A stretch of 64,000 nt of DNA from Sarcocystis neurona (lineage: Eukaryota; Apicomplexa; Conoidasida; Eucoccidiorida; Sarcocystidae): positions 9,031,507 to 9,095,506 of the forward strand of contig KL647289.1 in the NCBI GenBank assembly GCA_000727475.1. The letters run 5' to 3'. Positions 1 to 12,900 of the stretch are shown piece after piece. The position numbers and the translations under genes are program-made. Below the pieces are notes generated by a model, which saw only the letters and a list, made by a program, of their open reading frames with translations, searched no databases and was not told the origin of the DNA. How positions within the stretch are numbered: position 1 is the stretch's first letter; each line of letters opens with the position of its first letter.

Positions 1-113
1 ATATATACATACGCATACACCCGTAGACACACACATGCATACACACATGCATGCATACACACCCATCCCCCCCCCCCCCCAACACATACATACACACACA
101 TGTAGACACAAAC

Positions 114-151
<38 letters not shown>

Positions 152-905
152 CTAGAGAGAGAGAGGGAGACAGAGACAGAGATATATATAGAGAGAGAGA
201 GAGAAACAAACACACATAAAATGCACCTGGAAGCTCGTGCGTCGAAGCGCGCGCACTCCGCTCAGCTACAGCAGTTTTGCATGCCAAGCGACGAAGAAAC
301 GCACTCTCCTGGTGGGGAGAGATAAACACGCGCATATCCTGAAGAACGCCTTGCATGCAGGGGGATCATATGCGGAACCACGAGTGCCCGGAAGCCTGCT
401 TCCAACCCGTGTCTTCACGCACATACTCGTTCACACACATTTCTCCACGTCTTACGCGACCCCTGTTTGTATATATATATACATACTGATAGATAGATAT
501 ATACGTATACACATATATATGTATACATATATGTAGATAGATCTTTGTAGAGTTTCCCTAGGCGCACGCAACAAACTCTGCGGCTTCGCACCAGCGGTGC
601 AGGGGGGATGTGGCTGCAGGGCAAGCACCACCTGCCGTCCATCTAGAAGCATCTTGTTCTCTGCTTCTTTAATTCATTTGCTGCTCTCCGATTTCCTCCG
701 ATCGTTAAACAAGGCTATGTCTCTCGATTTCCTATATGCGCAAGTAAGTGGACGGCTACATACACATATATGTATGTATATATATATACATATATATATA
801 TACATATATACGTGGTTTGGCGCTCCTGCTTCCTGCAGTTGCTGCGCCGCTGCTGCCGTTGCCTGAACTTGCCGCGTGGCACTGTAGCCTGGGCGCGGCT
901 GCTTC
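1..905. repeat. Low-complexity flank, microsatellites
   Basis: The stretch holds CA/TA-rich simple sequence, a run of 14 C ending at base 80, a TA tract followed by a GA tract at about 112-205, and TA tracts at about 470-540 and 770-810. Between 205 and 770 the sequence is more complex, but I see no frame with convincing composition. It is the 3' flank of the giant minus-strand gene, so a 3' UTR may lie at its right edge. Confidence 0.7.
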
Positions 906-3900
906 TTAAAAGGGTTGTGTTGCTGCTGCTGCTTGAACTGGCTGTGTTACTGTTACGGCTGCTTGCAGCGCAGCTGTATGCCCTGCTGCTGCGACTGCTC
1001 CTTCTGCTGCTGTCGTCCTCACCACTGCTGCAGCTGCTGCTCCTGCTGCTGCTGCTGCTCCTGCTGCTGCATGCACTGCTGCTACGGCTGGTGCGTCTGC
1101 TGTCGCGGTTGCGTTTCCTGCGGCTGTGCCCTTCGCTGCTGCTGCTCTTGCTGTTGCCGCTTTGCCTGCTCCGGCCCCCACCCCACGCCCTTTTGCCGAC
1201 GCTGCTGCCTTTGCTGCCGCGGTCACTGCAACACTTGCGGAGACACGCCGTCTCGCCGCAGCAAGCGCCTCCAACGCGCCAGCCGTCTTGTCTCCTCCGT
1301 CGCGTCTCGTTGTGCTGCACGAAACTCGTGGTGCACCTTGTCCTCCTGCTGCTGCGTCGTCGTCTGCTGCTGCTGTCTCCTTCTTTCGCCGTTTCGGTCC
1401 GCCTTTTTTACTCTGCGCGCTCCCCTGCTGCAGTCCTGCCGTTGTCGTGGCGTCGCCTGCAGCCTCTCCTGCCGCTGCATACGTTGCTGCTGTGGTACTT
1501 CCTGCTGCGCTTCGATCCCCTGCTGCTGCATCTTCTGCTGTTGGTGTTGCCCCACCACCTGCTGCAGCTGCCTTGCCTCGTGCCGCACGCTTGCGCACCA
1601 CCCCATCGGCTGCTGGCTTTTTTCCGGCTGCCGCACGACCGGTTGCCGCTGTCCCTTTCCTCGCTACTGCGGTGACTGCGCCGTCTTGCTCTGCAGGAGG
1701 CGCAGCAGTTCTTTTGCTTGGTGTAGCACCACCTGCTGCCTCCGATGTGGTGATCTGCTGTACGTACACCCCTTGAACGCAGTTACCGCTAGCTGACAGC
1801 AGTCTCCCACCAGCAGGGGGCCCGGGTCCGCGCTCTGCTGCTGTCGCTCCGTCGCTGCTGCTGCTGCTGTTCCACAACTCCACGCAGCGAAAGCGGTCGC
1901 CTGCGAACCTCCTACCGCTGCTGCTGCCCTCGCTGTTCGGTATGCTGCTGCTGCCCGGGCTGCTGCTGCTGGACGGGCTCCTGTTGTCCACACGACTGGC
2001 GCTGCCGCCGACACTGCCGCTGTCCGCGCGCGTGCTGCTGCTGCTGCTCGGTGTGCTGCTCTGCAAGCAGGGGACGCTGAACGGCAACAGGAAGTGGCCG
2101 TTACTCTCTCTATATCCAAGTCCTTCGCTGCTGCTGCTGCTGCCGTTCCACTCGTGTGCCTCTTCCTGCTGCTGCTGCGTGTCGCTATCACAGGCAAAAG
2201 CGGTAGCAGTAGCACCAGCAACAGCAGCAGAACTTCCGTTTACAAAGGCTGGCCCACCACCCAGGCTCCTGCTGCTGCTGCATGCTGCTGTTGATACCAG
2301 ATATTTGATTTCTCTCGTCCGCATCTCCTTGCCTTCGACCTGCTGCGATAGCACCTGCTGCTGATGCTGCTGCTCTCTGTCTTCCGTGAACACTCTCTGC
2401 TGCTGCAGCTGGTCAAGCGCCAGAAACACTCGCTGCTGTTGACGCTGCGCCTCCCATCTTTGCTGCTGCTGCTGCTGCTCGAGCCCCTGCTGCCGACTCC
2501 CTGCTGCTGCGGCTGCTGCTGAACGCTGTTCGTAGCTCCCCTCCTGTCGTGGCTGTGCAGCACCCCACACCGCAGCTGCACCACCTCCCTTGGCCTGCTG
2601 CAGCTCTGACAGGTGGTGCTGTTCCGCCGCCTGCTGAGACGCGCAGGCCGCTTGCTGACGATACACGTGCTGCTGCCGAAGACGCAGCTCCTGCTCCGGG
2701 CCTCGCTCCCACTGCTGCTGCTGCTGCGGCACTTTGAATGTCTCTTGGTGCTCCGCCTGGTGCGAGGTCGCTGGCTGCCACTGCCGCTGCAACAAGACTG
2801 CTGCCGCTTGCTGCTGGCGCTGCGAATTCGCTTGCTGCAGCGTTCCACCGCCCTTCTCCCCCCCGAGCCGCTGCTGCTGATCCAGCGCATACACCGGCAG
2901 CAGAAGCGACCGACGTGCTGCGGCAGTTGAATCCACGTCCTGCTCCCATCGCTGCTGTTTTGACTGCTGCTGCAGAGCGACCTGCTGCTGCAGGGTCACC
3001 GGCTGCTGTAGGAGGGGCTGCTGCTGCTGCTGGAATTTATGCGAGGGAAGTGATGAACCACCTGGTCCATTTTCGTCTACACATGCGTACGTGCCACGGT
3101 TTTCTGAACCCAGTGCTGGGCAGTACTGCTGCCGTGGCTGCGCCTCCTGCTGCGTCTTTTGCTGCTGCTGCACGTGCTGCTGCTGCGGCTGGAGTTGCTG
3201 CTGCTGCGGCTGGAGTTGCTGTTGCTGCTGCTGGAGTTGCTGGTGTTGCTGTAGCTGCTGCTGCTGTAGCTGCTGCCGCTGTAGCTGTTGTTGCTGCTGC
3301 TGGAGTTGCTGCAGTTGTCGCTGTTGCTGCTGCAGTTGTCGCTGTTGCTGCTGCAGCTGCCGCTGCCTACGCATAGTCCTGCGTGTTTCGTGCAAAAGCA
3401 GTACCTCGCGCTGCTGCTCTTGCTGTTCTCTCAGCTGCTCTAGCACCTGCAGCAGTGCGTCGTCACTCTCTTCTTCTTCTTCGCAAACAGAGTTGCTGCC
3501 GTCACTGGTGCTGTTGAGCCTGCTTCTGCAGGGCGGAGGAAGGCTGCTGACGAGCTCCCAGCGGAATGGTTTGCCACCGCGGCTGCTGCTGTTCTCTCCA
3601 CTGCAGCAACGCCTTCTCTCCCCCACAGAAGCAAGATCAACAGCACTGCTGCTGCTGCTAGCGGTGCTGTTCCTGTCGGTAGTCCCACTGTCGCTGCTGC
3701 TGCTGCTGCTTCTCGGCGGGTTGGCGTCGGCGACGTGCGGCACCCTCTCGTCGACAGCAGACATTTCTGTGCGCGCTGCGACCACGTTGTCTGATGGTGG
3801 CACGTCCTCTGTTGCTGCTGCTTCTGTAGCTGCTGCAGCTGCTGCCGTCGCTTTCTTTGCTGGGGCTGCTGCTGCGGTCGTATCACCTGCTGCCGTCCTT

Positions 3901-6900
3901 GTCCCTGCGCCTTCCTCCCGCCCTTCAACAGGGTAGAAACTCCACGGCCTGGCCTGCCACGCTACTACGGCCGTTGCTGCCGCTAGCGTTTCGAGAGCAG
4001 AAGAGCAACAGGACCGAGCAGCTCTCATCGCGTCGAACTGAGTCCCTACAGCAGCAGCAGCCGCAGGAGCAGCAGGGCCTGCATGCCTGTGACTCGCAGC
4101 AGCGCGTGCATCGCCTGTGACCGCGTTCAAACACGATTTTGGCTGTTCCACATTCCACGTGGCCCCCAGCGTCCCCAGTAGTGCGTTGCTTCTGCTGCTG
4201 TTAATGCTGCTGCTGCTACGGACGTGCCTGCTGTTGCTGTTGCTTCTGCTGCTGCTGCGGTGGCGCAGCGCAATACCGCGAAAACCAGGCAGTTTCAACT
4301 TTTTGAACGAGAGCCATGTCTGCTGCAGCAGCAGATCAAAGGCCCTAGGCCCTCTGGACAAAGAAGCAGCTGCAGCGGTGGAAGTTGCAGCAGCAGTAGC
4401 AGCAGCAGTAGTGGCAGCAGCAGCAGCAAGTGGCCTCTTCGTTCGCGCAGCACGAGCTGGTGATGCAGCAGCCGACGCTTCCACGCAGACTTCACTGCTC
4501 GCTTTAAATGCAGCTGCAGCAACAGTCTTCTGCTGTGATGCAACTGCAGCTGGATCTGCCGCTGCTGCCTCTCCTACTGCAGAGTCTGAGCACGCTGCTT
4601 GCGTCTTCTGATCTGCTGGCTCCGGCGTTTTCTTCTCAGCTACTGAAGAGGGTGCTCTTGTCTCAACTCTGTCTGCTTCTGCTGCTCGTTCATCCTCCAG
4701 CGCTGGGACAGCTGACCTCTCCGCGGTAGCTGTTGCTGCTGCTGCTTGTCTTCGGCTCTCTGTTGCATTCACGTTGCTCTCCTTTGTTGTTGCGTGAGTT
4801 GCAGCGGCCGGTGCTACCGTCTCGTCTGCAAACCCCGCACGAGGTTCCGGCTCTACGGACACCTCAGCCTCCCAGTGGATGGGCTGCTGGTGTACCTGCT
4901 GCCGCTCTGCGTGCGTCACATCGTTTCTGTCTTCTTCTTCCACGTTCTTTGCTGGTGCTGCTCCTTTCCCCCGCAGTCCCTCGTTGCGTCTACACGAGAC
5001 TGCTGCTGTTGCTGCTGCCACGACGACATTGCTAGACAAAGTCAAGACGCAGTCTCCCTCCCTTGCGGTGCTGCTACTCTTCTGTATCGCAGCTGCACCA
5101 CTACATTGCCTGCTGCTTTCCGCCTCCTGTCTTCCACCCGTCTTGCTGCTGCTGCTGCTATTGCTGCTGGTGCCATTGCTGCTGGTGCTATTGCTGCTGG
5201 TACTACTGCTGCTGGCGCTACTGCTGCTGGTACTACTGCTGCTGGCGCTACTGCTGCTGTTGCCGCTGCTGCTGGTGCTACTGCTGCTGGTGCCACTGCT
5301 GCTGTTGCCGCTAGTGGCGTCTGCTGCGTGGCTGCTCCTGCCGTGTCTTGACTCGCTACCGTCAACAGCACTGACGTGGCTGCTGCTGGACTTTCCACAG
5401 GTCCCGCTGCAGCCCATCTCTCTTCCCTGCGATGTCGTTTCACCGGGACCGTCTTCCTTCCGGTTCATTTTTTGTCTTGCTCCTCCGTCTCCTTCTTCGT
5501 TCTTCCCTCCCCTTCTTGCTGCTGTTGCAGACGCCATTGCTGTTCCACCAGTCACTGTTCCTGCTGCGACTGGTGCTGCGGCCACTCCTCCCGCTGCTGC
5601 TGCTGCAGCCACTGTGCCGGTTGTTGATGCGAATGCTGCAGTTGTTGCTGCGGGTGCTGCTGCTGTTGCTGCGGGTGCTGCTGTTGTTGCTGCACGTGCT
5701 GCTGTTTGCTGCTGTTCTGCCTCCTCCTCCTCCTCTGAAGAAGAGCAGTGCTCAGGCACCGCATGCCAGCGGCCCTCCCCAGCAGCAACAAGACGCGACA
5801 TTTCTGTCAGTCGCTGCTGTACGAACACTTCAAAAGGCATTCCTGGCCAGCTTGTCCACCAGCTGCTACTGCTGCCCTTGCGTGTTACTACCCTGGTGTT
5901 CCAACCTTTGCTGCTGCTGCCGCTGCTGCTGCTGCGGGGGCATCTGCTGCCGCTGCTGTCTCTGCTGCTACGGGGACTGTTGCTCCGGGGTCCGACGATG
6001 TCGCTGCTCCTGTCTGCACCGTACGTGCTTCTCTCGTCGCTACTGCGTAGACAGCGGTTGCCGCTGGTGTTGCTGCTGCTGGTGTTGCTGCTTGTGCTGC
6101 TGCTTGTGCTGCTGCTTGTGCTGCTGCTTGTGCCGCCGCTTGTGCCGCCGCTTGTGCCGCCGCGTGTGCTGCTGCTTGTGCTGCTGCTTGTGCTGCTGCT
6201 AGTGCTGCTGCTTGTGCTGCTGCTTGTGTTGCTGCTGGTGTTGATGCCGGTGCTGTTGCTGTCCGCGCTGCTACTACTGGTGCTGTTGCTGTCTGCGCTG
6301 TTACTGCTGGTGCTGTTGCTGTCTGCGCTGTAGCTGCTGGTGCTGCTCCTGTCCGCGCTGCTGCTGCTGCTGTCCACATGCCGCGTCACTCCACAACGGG
6401 AGCAGCTGACGTTGCTGCAGTCGCCCGAGGCACCTGCCCCTGCCGGTTTCCCTGGCGAATCTCCACGCAAACAGCAGCTGCCGCATGCGTCCGCCTTGCT
6501 GGTGCAGCTGCTGCTGATCGCAAAGGATAAGCTGCCACACGAGGTTCTGCTGTCGGCTCTCTCGAAGCAGCCGTCGCACGTCTCAAAACTGCCGCAGGTG
6601 CTTATCTTTTCTTCCCATCCGTTGCCGCTGCTGCTGCTCCTGTGCAGCAACCCGGTGCCGCATCCAGCAGCACTGCTCCTCTCCGCACTGCCGCTGCCTT
6701 CAACGACACTGCTGCCGCTGCAGCTTCTCTTTACAGGACCGCTACTGCTCCCGACATGGCTACGATCAATGCTGCTGCTGCCGTCGTTGCTGCTGTCGTT
6801 GCTGCTGCTGCTGCTGTTGCTGAGACTGTTAGCAGCGCTAGCCGTTCGCTGGACGGGCAGCAAGCTCAGCTGCGGCGTGCTGCACGCCTCGTTTTCCCGC

Positions 6901-9900
6901 AGGACAGCCGCAGCTGCTGCTGCTCCATTACTGAGACACTCCAACGTATCAGCAGCAGCAGCAGCAGCTCCTTCCACTTCTTCTGGACCGCTGCTGCCCG
7001 CAGCTGCAGCCCGTGTCTCGACAGCTGCCGCGTCACTCCCTCCGCACAAAGCATGGATAGGAAGAGCGTCTCCTACGGGCGCAACAGCAGCAGTTCGCGT
7101 GGAGGAAGCAGCAGCAACTGCAACTTGGTGTAATGCAGCAGCAGCAGCACCGCTCTCACTTGAGTCTGCGGAAGCAAATCCTACGCGAGCAGCAGGAGCC
7201 ACTCCTCCTACACGTGCGCCACCAGCAGCAGTTTCAACGCTGCAGGAAGAAGCCTTGCCGATACTGCCTACGCAGCTGTTCCAGTGCCCCGGAGAACCTC
7301 CTGGTATATGCAGCGCATCATCCGTAGCGTCAGCAGCAGCTGCAGCAGCAGCGGCACTGCCTCTCGAAGCAGCAGCAGCAGCAGCGTCACCGCCGCTCGA
7401 ACCAGCACTAACACCGCCACCGACCAAAGCAGCAGCAGCAGCGCCTCCAGTCGAAGCAGCAGTAATCTTCCTCGGACCAGCACCTGCTGCTGGTGATTTG
7501 ACGCTCGGGGCCGCAGCAACAACACGCGGACACGCGGAAGCCGCAGCAGCAGCAGGAGCAGCCTCAGTCGCGCGCACACCAGCGTCACCAGCACAGCAGA
7601 GAGGAGTAGCAGCAGCAGCAACAGCAGGAGCAGCAGATGTATCTGACGCAGCAGCTGCTGCTGCAACAGTTGAGACAGGCGACTGGGCTGCAGCTGCAGC
7701 AGACAGCCCTGACCCAATGCCGGCAGCAAGTGACTCACCACGTGGAACCGGGGCTGGAGAAGCAGCAGCGGCAGCATGTGGAGATTTCTGAAAATAGTCG
7801 CCTGGGAGAAAATTCAAACTTCTCTCATCTTTGCCAGCCAGAACACTTCCCTGCGTTGGTGCCCAAGGAGACGGAGAGAAGGAGATGTTGCGAACAACAG
7901 CAGCACGCGTGACTGCATGCAGAAGACGGTAGCGCAGACGGCCCCGCCGCTGCAGTGCGTTGACGTACTGCTGCTGGTGGTGTACCTGCTGTTGCAGCAG
8001 TTGCAAACATTCGTATGCAGCTGCTTGACGCTTCTGCAGCAGCAGCAGAAGCTGCTTCTCCTGCTGCTGCTGCCGCTCCTGCAGCAGCCACTGCGTTTCT
8101 GCCGCAGCTGCAGTAGCCGCAGCCTGCCTCTGCTGCTGGCGCTGCTTCTCCTCCTCTTCCTCCCCCTGTCGCTGCTGTTGCACCCTCCCTGCTGCAGCAG
8201 CGCTAGCTCCAGAGCCGTCCACCGGAGCAGCAGCGTCAGCGGCCTCGCCAGCTGCAGCAGCTCCTGCAACAGCACCAGGGACGCCGCTCACAGGCTTTCT
8301 TCTTCCTCTTCTGCTGCCCCACGGTTTTTTCCTCTTGCTGCTTTCTAATCCCTCCGCTACATCAGCTGAGTCACGCGCAGCTGAAACTCCTGCGCTTTGC
8401 TGCCCCACTTCTACCGCCGCGCGTCCCGCTGCTGCTGCTCTAGGAGCGCCGTCGTGCTGCTGCCGGTGCTCCTTGACGTTTGTCAATAAGGATCCCTGCT
8501 GATGCAGCTGCCTGTTCTGCAGCTGCTGCTGTTGGCCCTGCTGCTGGTGGCCCTGCTGCTGCTGTTTCTCCCGCTGCTTGTTCTGCAAGAGCTGTTGTTG
8601 GGTCTGCTGTTGCTGTACCTCTTCGTGCCCCTCTAGCTGCAGCTGCTTCTGCTGCTGTTGGCGCTGCTGTACGTACAGCTCCCGCTGCTGTCCCCCATGC
8701 TGCTGCTGCTGCTGCGGATCAACCTTACGGCCCTTTGAACCTAAACGACTCACGCGACTACTGCTGCTGCTGCCGTCGCCGCTGCCGTTGGCGCTGCCGT
8801 TGCTGCTGCTGCTGTTGTTGCAGGTGAAGATGCTGCTATTGTTGTCTGCGAAGGTGCTGCTGCTGTTGCCGGTCAAGCCGCTGCTACTGTTGCTGGGTGT
8901 CCGAGGTTTCCGCCTCCTCTTCGCTGACTCATTCTGCGCAGCAGCCTCAGAAGCATGTGCAGCACCAGCAGCAGTCGGAGAAGCCCCAGCAGCAGTAAAA
9001 GCGCCAGGAGGGAGAAGGGCAGCCGCCGCAGCTGCGGCGGCTGACGGCTCAGCTCTCCTGTTACTTGGCCAAGGCGCAGCTCCTCCTGGTGTCCCGGCTG
9101 CTGCCTCTCCCACGCCTTCTGCAGCTGCGATATTGAGGACCGCAGCAAGAGCGGGACCTCCACCTGCGGCGTCTCCTTCTCTGGAGACTGGCGCTGCGTT
9201 TGTTGCTGCTGCTGCTGCTACCGTCGATGTCGGATGTGCCGCTGCTGCAGAAAAATGACCTGTTGACTGAGGGGTTTCTGCTGTTGTTACAGCGTCAGCT
9301 GTTGCAGCTGTCGATGTCGCATCTGCTCGTGCAGAGCGTACGGAAGCAGCAACAGCAGCAGCCTGCGTCTCTTCAACTGCGGCTCCTGCTGCTGCTGGAG
9401 TTCGCCTTGTAAGAGGTGTCGCAGCAGCGCGAACACCTCCAGCGTCGTTGTCGACGGCGTCTTCTCCCACCCACTGGTGCGGCTGCTGCTGCTGCTCTGC
9501 CGCTGCTGCTGCCGCTCCTCCGAAACGCTGAGGCCCTACATGCGTCTCCCCACTTCCGACCCTGCTGCTGCTCTCGTTGCCGCTGCTGCTGTTTCTGCGG
9601 TTGGACGAACTGCTGCTGCTGTTACCTGCAGCACCACACGGATAGCTGCTGCTCTGCCAGTTTCTGCTGCTGAGGCTCCGCTTCTCTCCTCGATTCCCAC
9701 AGAGGCTCCCGGCGCCTCGCGCCTTGCCTCTACCCCTGCTGTCCCTGCTGCTCAGACTGCTGCTGCTGTTGCTGGTGTCCACATTGTTGCTGCAGGTTGT
9801 GCTTAGATACGTACTACTGCTGCTGCTGAGATTACTGCTGCTGATGATGTTCAGACACCTGCTGCTGCCGCTGTTGCTGCTGTGGAGAATGCTGCTGGAC

Positions 9901-12900
9901 CTGCTGCTCAAATCGCCACAACTCTCCGTGCTGTTTTTGTTCTCGTTCTCTCCCTGCAGGTTGCCGCCTTGCTCCTCCGCTGACTTTCCTCTTCGCCTGG
10001 CGCCTGCCCGTCCTCCTCTCGCGCTGCTTCTCCTGCCGCCCCTGCTGCTGCCACCACGACCTGGGTCACCGCTGCTGCTGTTTCTTCCGTCTCCCACGCA
10101 GCTGCTGCTGCGGCACCTGCCTCTACCCGTGCCCCTCACTTTGCTGCTGCTGATGCTGCAGTGGGCGAGCCGCTCCACCAGCTGCGGTTCACCACTGCCT
10201 GCCGTTTCTGCGCTCAGACACACCGCTGCTGCTGGTGCTGCTGCTGCAAGCGCACGTGCGGCCGCCGGTCCCAGCGCTTCTGCTCCTGCTGCTGCACCTG
10301 CAGAAAACGCCGGGCGCACTGCCACGACACCCAACACAGGAGCTGCTGCTTCTGTTGCTGCTACCAAATTACTCGCTTCGCTCCCAGCAGCAACAGCAGC
10401 AGCGCGACACGCGCCTCCTCCTCCCCCTAGGTTGTTGCTATAGCTGCTGCTCCGCCTTGGCAGCCAAGTGCATGCGTCACCCTTGCAGCGCTGGAGCGTC
10501 GCTCCGTCAGACGTCGGCTGCTGCATTTCTTCTTCGTATTGACGCTGTAGGACAGCAACGCTGCCGACGCCTCTTGTGCTGAGCTTCTCGAGCTGTTGCT
10601 GCTGCTCCAGCTGCTGCTCTGCCTGGCAGTACTGCTGTTCTTGCTGCGACTCTACCTGTCGCTGCTGCTCTCGCTCCCGCCACTGCTCTCCCTCCTGCTT
10701 CTGCTGTAGCTGCTGTTGCTGTGGTTGCTGTTGCCGTGGCTGCTGCTGCTCCTGATGTGACCGCGGGCACCGCTTTAGCTTCCCGGGGTCGCCGAGACTC
10801 GCAACGGCAGTGCTGTTGTTACTCCAGAAGATATGTTGCGCTTCCTGCTGCACTTGCTGCTGCTCCTCCCCTGCTGCTCTCTCTGGCATTTGCAGCAGCT
10901 GCTGTTCTCTTTTCCCTGCCGCTGCTTCCCCGACGAAAAAGCGCTGCTTCCCACAGTGGTCCGCCCCTGCGTGGACATGCAGCTGCTGAGAACTGCCCGC
11001 TGTCGCATGCGTGCAAAGCGCCGGCTCGTTACCGCCAGCTACTTCCAGTGGAAGCAACTGCTCCTGGTCCGTCTTCTTCTTTGCTGCTGCTGACAGGTGG
11101 TGCAGCGAAGGCTCAATACTAGCTGTTCGGGGCATGACGTGGGCCTGCTGCTGCTTCTGCTCCCCACTCGTTCTGGTCGCATGAAGGCCAAAGAAGTGTT
11201 GCCGCTGCTCTGCCTCATCCTGGCCTGCCGCGGTCTGCCGGTGCCGCTGCTGCTGCTGCTCGCTATCTGCTGCTCCTAGCACGCATACCTGCTGCTGTTG
11301 CAGCCTGCCTTGCCGTTGCTGCCGTTGGTCTAAATTCTGCTGCAGCTGCTCCATCCCAAAGTGCTGCTGTCGCCCCGGTGCACTTTGCTCCTGCTGTGGC
11401 AGCTGTTGCACTTCCACGTGCTGCTGCTGCTGCAAAGGTTCCCGCTGCCGCTGTTGCGACTCACCCTGCTGCTGCCGCTCTGCAACGAGGAACTGCTGTT
11501 GCGGCGGCCCTACAGAATATTGCTGCTCCAGCGGGATCGGCTGGTGCTGCATTGCTGCACACCTTCGCTGCTGCTGACAATTCCATACATACTGCTGCTG
11601 CTGCTGCGACATGCGTTCCCCTGGCTCGTGCGCATGCACCCTTTGCTCCTTCTCGTAGCGCCAATGCAACTGCTGCGCCTGGATCTGCTGCTGTTCTTCC
11701 ATCTGCTGCAGCCCCTGCATCCGCTGCCGCCCCTGCATCTGCTGCCGCCCCTGCATCTGCTGCCGCCCCTGCATCTGCTGCAGCCCCCGCATCTGCTGCA
11801 GCCCCTGCGCCTGCTGGTGCGCCTGCGTCTGCAGCTCCTCGTGACTCTGCCTGTGCACCTGCTGCTGCTCCCTCACGTGTGGCTGCTGCTGAGAAGAAGA
11901 AGAACGAGCCGGGCAGGGAACTACTTGCCAGACGGGTAGTAATTCGTTGCTCTCGTGAAGAGTTGTCTCCCGTGGTGCCTGTGACGAGTCCCCGCACTGC
12001 TGCTGCGACACCTGCTCTGTCCCGCGCTCCTGTGGCTCCTGCTGCTGCTCCTGCTGCTGCTCCTGCTGCTGCTCCGCCTCGCGCTGCTGGTCCGTCCACT
12101 CCTTCTCCGGGCCCTGCTGCTGCTGTATACGGTACAGCACCCGCACGTGGTGCTCCTCCTGCTGTAATTGCTGCTGCTGCATATGCTGCTGCTGCATATG
12201 CTGCTGCTTTGCATACGACTGCTGCTGCTGCATGTGCTGCTGCTGCTGTATATACGGCTGCTGCTCCTGTACATGCTGCTGCTGATGCGTGTGCTGCTGC
12301 TGATATATGTGCGGCTCCTGTTGTTGTACATGGTGCTGCTCGTGTGTATGCTGCTGCTGACGCATAGGCAGCTGCTCCTGACGCATGGACAGCTGTTGCT
12401 GATGCGTAGGCTGCTGCTGTTGATGCGTAGGCTGCTGGCAGTGTGCGTCCTCGTGCTGGTTTTGCCCCGAGGTGCGCCGTTGCTGCTGGTTGTATGTTTT
12501 TGTTGGGTGAAATGCTAAGCTGTCACGCACATGCTGCTGCTGCTGCGCAAGATGATTGATAGATTTCTCCGAGGTCACCTGTTGCTGCAGCTGCTGCGGA
12601 GGCCGGGTGGGCTGCAGACAAAATCGCTGCTGGTGCTGCTCGTGCGGCCGCGTCTGTTGTTCCTGCTGTTGCAGCACGTGCTGCTGCCCGTGATACAGCG
12701 CGAGCCGTTGTTGCTGTTCCTGATGTACATGCTGCTGGGGCTGCCGCACGACCTGCTGCGGTGGAGCCTGAAGCTGCTGTTGCTGCGGTTGCTTCAGGCC
12801 TGCGTTAGAGGTCGCCTGTTCTCGTACGCCAAGCAAGACAGGCTGCCGTTGCTGCTGCTCCTGCTGTTGCTGACTTGAACAGACGCGGTGCTGCTGCTGC

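Noticed and set aside
770..1796. Plus-strand frames over the start of the giant locus (Leu-, Cys- or Ala-rich)
   Set aside because: They are the complement of CAG tracts; the Leu and Cys versions have no natural sequence between runs and no consistent start or splice borders.
4879..6333. 484-codon plus frame, poly-Leu
   Set aside because: Shadow of the minus-strand gene; composition is almost entirely Leu/Val/Ala from CTG repeats.
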